Source of the DNA: an uncultured Lactobacillus sp.
Lineage (GTDB): Bacteria; Bacillota; Bacilli; Lactobacillales; Lactobacillaceae
DNA length: 11,258 nt
NCBI RefSeq assembly: GCF_902491705.1
Contig: NZ_CABUIW010000065.1
Location: 1-11,258 of the forward strand
Direction: 5' to 3'
How positions within the stretch are numbered: the first letter of the stretch is position 1; each line of letters starts with the position of its first letter. Position numbers and translations under genes: made by a program. Shown here one piece after another: positions 7,113 through 11,258 of this stretch. The notes under the pieces are model-generated. The model saw only the letters and a program-made list of their open reading frames with translations, had not been told where the DNA came from and made no database searches.

Positions 7113-7145
7113 CAAAAAACGAAAGTGTCACATTCGACACCTTCG
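7113..7145 (-). terminator. Rho-independent terminator after rgg-like gene
   Basis: On the minus strand CGAAGGTGTC (7136-7145) pairs with GACACTTTCG (7120-7129), 10 bp with one G-U pair and a 6-base loop, followed by a U-rich run broken by one G. It starts 7 bases after the stop of the regulator gene and ends the glpK-rgg unit. Confidence 0.92.
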
Positions 7146-7152
7146 CCATTAA

Positions 7153-7977
7153 TTAATCTTTTCCTACATAATAGCCCATATCATTTTCAATAAAAAATTG
7201 CCTAATTTTCTCTGCTTTCTTTTTATCGTGATTATATTGAGCTATATAATATTGTTCCATAATTTTAGCAAAGCAATTCTTAGGTTCACAACTCAATTGT
7301 TTAAGTATAGACAAAGCCAAATTTACTTCTTTTCTATCTTTGTTGTCTTCACGATAGGACAGCCCTAAATAATTAACAGCAATTGCAGATACCAGCTCTT
7401 GTTGAATGCTTGAGATATTTTTCATTGAATAGTACTTATTAAAAATAGTATTAATAATAATTTTCAAATCTTCTAGATCAAAAAGCGGCATAGCTATCGC
7501 TAATAATCGTAATGAATTTTCATTCCAGTCTTTTGTTTTGAATATTTGCTTTTTAATATCTGTTCTTTCTTTATCCGTAAGCTTATTTAAACTATGTGTT
7601 AAATATGCTTTTATCACAATTGCTTGTGTTTCTAAATTTAAAATTTCACTAGTCTGCACTTCTCCTTTTAATTGCTCTTGTAATTCAGAAAGCTGGCCTA
7701 AATCTTTTTGATAATAAGCTCGATGTAACTTAGACAGATATATTTTAGAGCTATAGTCTTGATCATCTATTTTTTGATTCTTTCCAATCTGATTAAAGAA
7801 TTGAGAAACATTGATATCATGTAGACGCAAAATTTCTATTAAATCAATGGCTTTTATTTCATGTTGCCCGCGTTCAACCTTAGAATAAAAAGATTTCGTT
7901 AAAACATTGCCTGCCATCTCTGTTTGAGTTAAACCCAATTCTTTCCGCTCTTTTTTCAAAGCTTCGCCAATCGTCAT
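7153..7977 (-). CDS. Rgg/GadR/MutR-family transcriptional regulator
   Basis: A 274-residue protein. Residues 3-57 are an XRE-type helix-turn-helix with the pattern usual in Rgg proteins (GEALKKERKELGLTQTEMAG, then SFYSKVERGQHEIKAIDLIEIL). The remaining 200 or so residues are helical and match the Rgg C-terminal repeat domain in length and character (LHRAYYQKDL, LNLETQAIVIKAYL, ALSILKQL). Known Rgg proteins bind short hydrophobic peptides and control nearby genes; whether this one senses a peptide is not shown. The ATG begins two bases after the glpK stop (TAA-TA-ATG), with GGTGA inside the end of glpK as the ribosome site, so translation is probably coupled to glpK. The downstream ABC exporter is a likely target by analogy with other lactobacilli. 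Confidence 0.85.
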   Translation of the reverse strand: MTIGEALKKERKELGLTQTEMAGNVLTKSFYSKVERGQHEIKAIDLIEILRLHDINVSQFFNQIGKNQKIDDQDYSSKIYLSKLHRAYYQKDLGQLSELQEQLKGEVQTSEILNLETQAIVIKAYLTHSLNKLTDKERTDIKKQIFKTKDWNENSLRLLAIAMPLFDLEDLKIIINTIFNKYYSMKNISSIQQELVSAIAVNYLGLSYREDNKDRKEVNLALSILKQLSCEPKNCFAKIMEQYYIAQYNHDKKKAEKIRQFFIENDMGYYVGKD

Positions 7978-7979
7978 TA

Positions 7980-9482
7980 TTATTCACCATGTGCAAAAAC
8001 TTGTGTAGCTTTAATTGCACGCTGCCAGCCATTATATAATTTCTTTCGCTCCAAATCGCCCATCTTAGGTTCAAAGGCCTGACCAATAGTAAAGACGTGT
8101 TTCAATTCATCAATATTCTTCCAATAGCCTACAGCAAGTCCTGCCAAAAATGCGGCACCCATACTTGTTGTTTCTAACACTTTGGTCCGTTCAATCTTTT
8201 TACCTAAAATATCTGCTTGGAATTGCATCAAATAATTATTGTTGCTTGCACCGCCATCAACGCGAAGAGCTGGAATATCAATACCAGAGTCTTTCTGCAT
8301 TGTATCAACTACATCCCTAGTCTGATATGCAAGTGACTGAAGCGTTGCTTTAATCATATCTTTGTCAGTAGTTCCACGTGTAACACCGAAAATTGCACCA
8401 CGTGCTTCCGCATCCCAATATGGTGCGCCAAGTCCCGTAAATGCAGGCACCACATAGACTTCATTCTCAGAAGTTGATTCATAAGCAGCCTTCTCAGAAT
8501 CAGGAGCGCTCTTGATCATCTTCATTGAATCACGCAGCCATTGAATCGCACTACCTGCCACAAAGATCGATCCTTCTAGAGCATATGTAATTTTACCGTT
8601 AATTGCATAGCCAATTGTTGTAAGCAAATTATTATTAGACTCAGTTGGCTTGTCTCCTGTATTCATGACGATGAAGGCACCTGTTCCATAAGTGTTTTTC
8701 ACCATTCCTGGCTTTAATGCAAGTTGACCAAACAATGCGGCTTGTTGGTCACCGGCCATCCCAGCAATTGGCACTTCTCCACCAAAGAACATGTATGTAG
8801 CGGTTGTTCCATAAACTTCTGAATTTGAACGAACCTCTGGCAACATTTTTTCTGGGATATTCAACAAATCTAAGATGTCTTTATCCCACTTCAAAGTATG
8901 AATATTAAAAAGCATGGTTCTAGAAGCATTTGTGTAGTCAGTAACATGCTTTGCACCATCAGTTAATTTCCAAACAAGCCAGCTATCAATTGTTCCAAAA
9001 AGCAACTTGCCTTGTTCAGCCTTTTCTTGTGCTCCTGGAACATGATCCAAAATCCAGCGAATCTTGGTTGCACTAAAGTATGGGTCAACAATCAAACCTG
9101 TTTTTTCTCTTATTTTTTCGCCATAGCCGTCTTTTTTCAATTTTTCAGCTAAATCAGTTGTCTGCCGTGATTGCCATACAATTGCATGATAAATTGGCTT
9201 ACCAGTATCCTTATCCCAGACCACTGTAGTTTCACGCTGATTAGTAATTCCAATTGCTGCAATTTGACCTGGCCAAATACCTGATTGAATAAAGGCATTA
9301 GCTATCGTAGTTTGCACTGCCATCCAGATTTCATTTGCGTCATGTTCAACCCAACCTGGTTCAGGGAAATATTGTGTAATTTCTTTTTGAGCTGAAACAA
9401 CTTCTTTACCATTATGATCAAAGATAATTGCTCTGGTTGATGTGGTTCCTTCATCAATCGCTAAGATATATTTTTCTTTCAT
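7980..9482 (-). CDS. glpK: Glycerol kinase
   Basis: A 500-residue FGGY-family kinase making sn-glycerol 3-phosphate from glycerol and ATP, in the cytoplasm. Visible motifs are the N-terminal ILAIDEGTTSTRAIIFD phosphate loop, NQRETTVVWD (81-90), WQSRQTTD (103-110), GMAGDQQAALFGQ with catalytic Asp245, NTYGTGAFIVMNTG, and DGGASNNNYLMQFQADIL near the C terminus. Length is normal for the family. In Gram-positive GlpK the activating PTS phosphorylation falls on a His in a YHF(F/Y)G motif near residue 230-232; here the motif is YMFFGG with Met231, so that control should be absent. The start ATG has AGGAAGAG about seven bases upstream. The promoter region carries a cre-like site. An rgg-type gene follows directly. 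glpF and glpO are not in the window. Confidence 0.97.
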   Translation of the reverse strand: MKEKYILAIDEGTTSTRAIIFDHNGKEVVSAQKEITQYFPEPGWVEHDANEIWMAVQTTIANAFIQSGIWPGQIAAIGITNQRETTVVWDKDTGKPIYHAIVWQSRQTTDLAEKLKKDGYGEKIREKTGLIVDPYFSATKIRWILDHVPGAQEKAEQGKLLFGTIDSWLVWKLTDGAKHVTDYTNASRTMLFNIHTLKWDKDILDLLNIPEKMLPEVRSNSEVYGTTATYMFFGGEVPIAGMAGDQQAALFGQLALKPGMVKNTYGTGAFIVMNTGDKPTESNNNLLTTIGYAINGKITYALEGSIFVAGSAIQWLRDSMKMIKSAPDSEKAAYESTSENEVYVVPAFTGLGAPYWDAEARGAIFGVTRGTTDKDMIKATLQSLAYQTRDVVDTMQKDSGIDIPALRVDGGASNNNYLMQFQADILGKKIERTKVLETTSMGAAFLAGLAVGYWKNIDELKHVFTIGQAFEPKMGDLERKKLYNGWQRAIKATQVFAHGE

Positions 9483-9499
9483 GATTATTCTCTTCCTAT

Positions 9500-9513
9500 C
9501 AAAAGCGCTTTCT
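9500..9513. promoter_or_regulatory. cre-like site upstream of glpK
   Basis: CAAAAGCGCTTTCT matches 12 of 14 positions of the cre consensus and contains the palindrome AAAGCGCTTT. It lies between the proposed glpK -10 (9519-9524) and the ribosome binding site, a position suited to catabolite repression of glpK by CcpA. Confidence 0.7.
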
Positions 9514-9518
9514 TAATT

Positions 9519-9547
9519 AGTTTACTGTTTTTGAAGTGTAGTTTCTA
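9519..9547 (-). promoter_or_regulatory. Putative glpK promoter
   Basis: Minus-strand TAGAAA (9542-9547), a 17-base spacer, then TAAACT (9519-9524); each hexamer matches 4 of 6 consensus positions. The cre-like palindrome begins 5 bases downstream of the -10. Confidence 0.4.
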
Positions 9548-9569
9548 GCAGTTAAGCAATTAATCGCGC

Positions 9570-9575
9570 TATAAT
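9570..9575 (+). promoter_or_regulatory. -10 box for the plus-strand kinase gene
   Basis: Perfect TATAAT, 38 bases before the ATG at 9614. I see no good -35 at standard spacing. It is back to back with the glpK promoter in a 131-base divergent intergenic region. Confidence 0.5.
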
Positions 9576-9613
9576 TTTGAGTAAATGATTTTAGTAAGAG
9601 AGGCCTTCAAATT

Positions 9614-10432
9614 ATGACAGATCAAGATCAAAAAATTGCAGTCACTATTGCTGGTAATGACAGTGATGGTAGCGCAGGGATGCCTGCAGATTTACACTCA
9701 TTTTACGCACGTGGCGTTTACGGAATGGGATTATTAACTGCCGCCGTTGCGGGAAACACAACGGGGATCTATGCCCAACAAGTAATGCCACTTGATTTCA
9801 TCCAAAAGCAATTCGACGTTTTAGCAGAAGATTTTACCATCAATGCCGCTAAAACAGGAATGGTTGCTGACTCTAAGGTAATGAATGTTGTAGCTGATAA
9901 TCTTGAAAAATACGATTTTGGTAAGATCGTAATTGACCCCGTAATTTCTACCAAGCATGGCAACACATTAATGGACGACGATTCTTACAATACTTTCATC
10001 AATCGCCTTGTTCCACTTGCCGACATCATTACGCCTAACTTTTATGAACAAAGAAAACTCACCGGTCTTGAATTAAATGACGTTGATGAGGTTAAAAAAG
10101 GTGCCAAGATGTTACAAGATATGGGTGCTAAGAATGTCTTAATGAAAGGTCGTCATGATGGTAAAGAAAAGCAAGTTACCGACATTTTATTAACTGAAGA
10201 TGGCGAATTCCATACTTTCACTAAACCATACTTTAAGACTGACCGCGTAAACGGTACTGGCGACACTCTATCCGCAGTCATTGCAGCAGAACTTGCTAAA
10301 GGAACTTCTTTAATTGACAGTGTAAAAATTGCTAAGGACTTCACCTATGAAGCAATTTCTCACCCAATTAATGTTGGCTCAAAATTTGGACCAATCAATC
10401 ACTTGGCAGCACAAGAAAATATTAATGATTGA
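9614..10432 (+). CDS. PdxK/ThiD-family kinase (pyridoxal or hydroxymethylpyrimidine kinase)
   Basis: A 272-residue ribokinase-fold vitamin kinase. The N-terminal IAGNDSDGSAGMPADLHSF (12-30) and GVYGMGLLTAAVAGNT (34-49) are the ThiD/PdxK substrate region, TPNFYEQRKLTG (140-151) and VLMKGRHDG (175-183) follow, and NGTGDTLSAVIAAELAKG (213-230) is the anion hole and catalytic motif. Most ThiD and Gram-positive PdxK proteins have GTGC or GAGC here; this one has Asp217, as in many other ribokinase-fold kinases. The usual GGAGIQADLK is also altered to GSAGMPADLH. Substrate therefore cannot be fixed; B6 salvage is my preferred reading for a vitamin-requiring Lactobacillus. The ATG has AAGAGAGG (about 9595-9602) upstream. 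No strong terminator follows; gatD begins 82 bases on with its own -10. Confidence 0.85.
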   Translation: MTDQDQKIAVTIAGNDSDGSAGMPADLHSFYARGVYGMGLLTAAVAGNTTGIYAQQVMPLDFIQKQFDVLAEDFTINAAKTGMVADSKVMNVVADNLEKYDFGKIVIDPVISTKHGNTLMDDDSYNTFINRLVPLADIITPNFYEQRKLTGLELNDVDEVKKGAKMLQDMGAKNVLMKGRHDGKEKQVTDILLTEDGEFHTFTKPYFKTDRVNGTGDTLSAVIAAELAKGTSLIDSVKIAKDFTYEAISHPINVGSKFGPINHLAAQENIND

Positions 10433-10469
10433 AAAAAATCTTTTATCGCAAAATTTAATTACTTTAAGC

Positions 10470-10475
10470 TATAAT
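10470..10475 (+). promoter_or_regulatory. -10 box for gatD
   Basis: Perfect TATAAT 39 bases before the gatD ATG, in an 82-base intergenic region. The best -35 candidate (TCGCAA, 10446-10451) is weak. The ribosome site AAGGGA (10502-10507) is well placed. Confidence 0.5.
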
Positions 10476-10514
10476 AAGTACATGAATTTCTAACAAATTG
10501 TAAGGGACGATAAA

Positions 10515-11201
10515 ATGAGTAATGATAAATTGATCAAAATTGCATATCTTTATGAAGACTTAATGAACACCTACGGTGATTCTGGAGACGTTAAAATTCT
10601 AAGATTTTTACTTAAGCGCGAAGGTTATGACACACAAGTTGATAACATCTCACTTGGTGACGAATTCGATGCTTTCGATTATGACTTCGTATTCTTCGGC
10701 GGCGGTCAAGACTTTGAACAAACTGTGGTTGCTAAAGACTTGCCACGCCACAAAGAAACGCTTGAAAAATACATCAACAGCGACAAGCCAATGCTCTGCA
10801 TCTGTGGTGGCTACCAACTTATGGGTAGCTACTACAAGACTAATTCTGGTGTAACTATTCCAGGATTAGGCATTTTGCCATTGCACACTATCTTCAAGTC
10901 TGACAAGCGAATGATCGGTGATACACGTTACATGACCGAATGGGGCGAAGTTAAGGCCTTTGAAAATCACTCAGGTCAAACTTACTTCGACAATAAAGAC
11001 AAGTTGCATCCCCTCGGCGATATAATCGAAGGCTACGGCAATAACCCACAAGACCACGTTGAAGGTTTGCGTTACCGCAACTTTATCGGTTCATATTCAC
11101 ACGGTCCACTTCTTAAAAACACTAACGTAGCTAACGCCATCGTTAACATGATTTTAGATTGGCACAAGCAGCGCCTTGAATCTGAAAAAGTAGCTGAATA
11201 A
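10515..11201 (+). CDS. gatD: Lipid II isoglutaminyl synthase, glutaminase subunit GatD
   Basis: A 228-residue class I glutamine amidotransferase of the CobB/CobQ-like type. The nucleophile is Cys97 in MLCICGGYQLMG, and the catalytic His is probably His196 in YSHGPLL. FFGGGQDFEQ (60-69) and GNNPQDHVEGLRYRNFIGSYSHGP (from 175) are characteristic of GatD rather than true cobyric acid synthases, which are longer. With MurT it amidates the D-Glu of lipid II to D-isoglutamine in peptidoglycan synthesis; GatD supplies ammonia from glutamine. The gene is often annotated cobyric acid synthase by similarity. MurT usually lies directly beside it, but the preceding gene here is a vitamin kinase and a hairpin follows, so murT must be beyond the window or elsewhere. 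Confidence 0.92.
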   Translation: MSNDKLIKIAYLYEDLMNTYGDSGDVKILRFLLKREGYDTQVDNISLGDEFDAFDYDFVFFGGGQDFEQTVVAKDLPRHKETLEKYINSDKPMLCICGGYQLMGSYYKTNSGVTIPGLGILPLHTIFKSDKRMIGDTRYMTEWGEVKAFENHSGQTYFDNKDKLHPLGDIIEGYGNNPQDHVEGLRYRNFIGSYSHGPLLKNTNVANAIVNMILDWHKQRLESEKVAE

Positions 11202-11220
11202 CAAAACATTCTAAGCTTAA

Positions 11221-11258
11221 TAGTGAATTGATTATCCGACGGGATAGTCGATTCACTA
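11221..11258 (+). terminator. Long hairpin, probable terminator of gatD (U-tract outside window)
   Basis: Bases 11221-11237 pair with 11242-11258: 17 consecutive pairs, two of them G-U, closing on a GACG loop. It begins 19 bases after the gatD stop. The window ends exactly at the last paired base, so the expected U-tract cannot be seen; the structure could equally serve a convergent gene on the other strand. Confidence 0.75.

Noticed and set aside
7105..7149. 14-codon minus-strand frame MAKVSNVTLSFFVF starting 3 bases after the rgg stop
   Set aside because: It lies entirely over the terminator stem and U-tract; the Phe-rich end is just the poly-U. No close ribosome binding site.
7880..8086. 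68-codon minus-strand frame across the glpK/rgg junction
   Set aside because: Overlaps two well-supported genes in another frame and resembles no protein.
10428..10444. GATT...AATC hairpin followed by TTTT after the vitamin kinase
   Set aside because: Only a 4-bp AT-rich stem; too weak to call a terminator.
10515..11201. Cobyric acid synthase for cobalamin synthesis
   Set aside because: Too short for CobQ, lacks its N-terminal ATPase-like domain, and no other cobalamin gene is present; GatD fits better.

Overview
The window looks like chromosomal DNA from a low-GC Lactobacillus of the acidophilus/helveticus/crispatus group. This is inferred from AT-rich composition, AGGAGG-type ribosome binding sites, short U-tailed terminators, and gene content: an acetate kinase beside a maltose-type GH13 glucosidase and a LacI regulator, an Rgg regulator beside an ABC half-exporter, and a lone IS605-type TnpB. 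I did not run a database search, so species-level placement is not claimed.

Layout. Eight genes lie on the minus strand from about 9482 down to the left edge, and two lie on the plus strand to the right. In transcription order on the minus strand: glycerol kinase glpK, then an rgg-like regulator 2 nt after it and a strong terminator (7113-7145); an ABC half-transporter ending in another strong terminator (5423-5449); a tyrosine-phosphatase-family gene followed 7 nt later by a LacI/MalR-type repressor; acetate kinase ackA with a terminator-like hairpin (2331-2360); a GH13 alpha-glucosidase (malL-like); and finally the 5' part of an IS605-type tnpB that runs off the left edge. On the plus strand are a PdxK/ThiD-family kinase and gatD (glutaminase subunit of the lipid II amidating enzyme), followed by a 17-bp hairpin at the right edge.

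How they work together. lacI, ackA and malL form a malto-oligosaccharide module: the glucosidase releases glucose, acetate kinase makes ATP at the end of the pathway, and the LacI protein probably represses through the palindrome at the malL start site. Similar CcpA/LacI-type palindromes lie at the ackA and glpK promoters, so three carbon genes appear tied to catabolite control. glpK lacks the histidine normally phosphorylated by the PTS in Gram-positive glycerol kinases, which leaves the promoter element as the visible control point. The rgg/ABC pair resembles peptide-signalling or export modules of lactobacilli; I could not establish a cognate peptide.

Most of the window is ordinary housekeeping and carbon metabolism. 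I see no clear new defence or signalling system. The items most worth a second look are the GlpK His-to-Met change, the glpK-rgg coupling, the specificity residues of MalL, the Asn-to-Ser change in AckA, and the position of tnpB.
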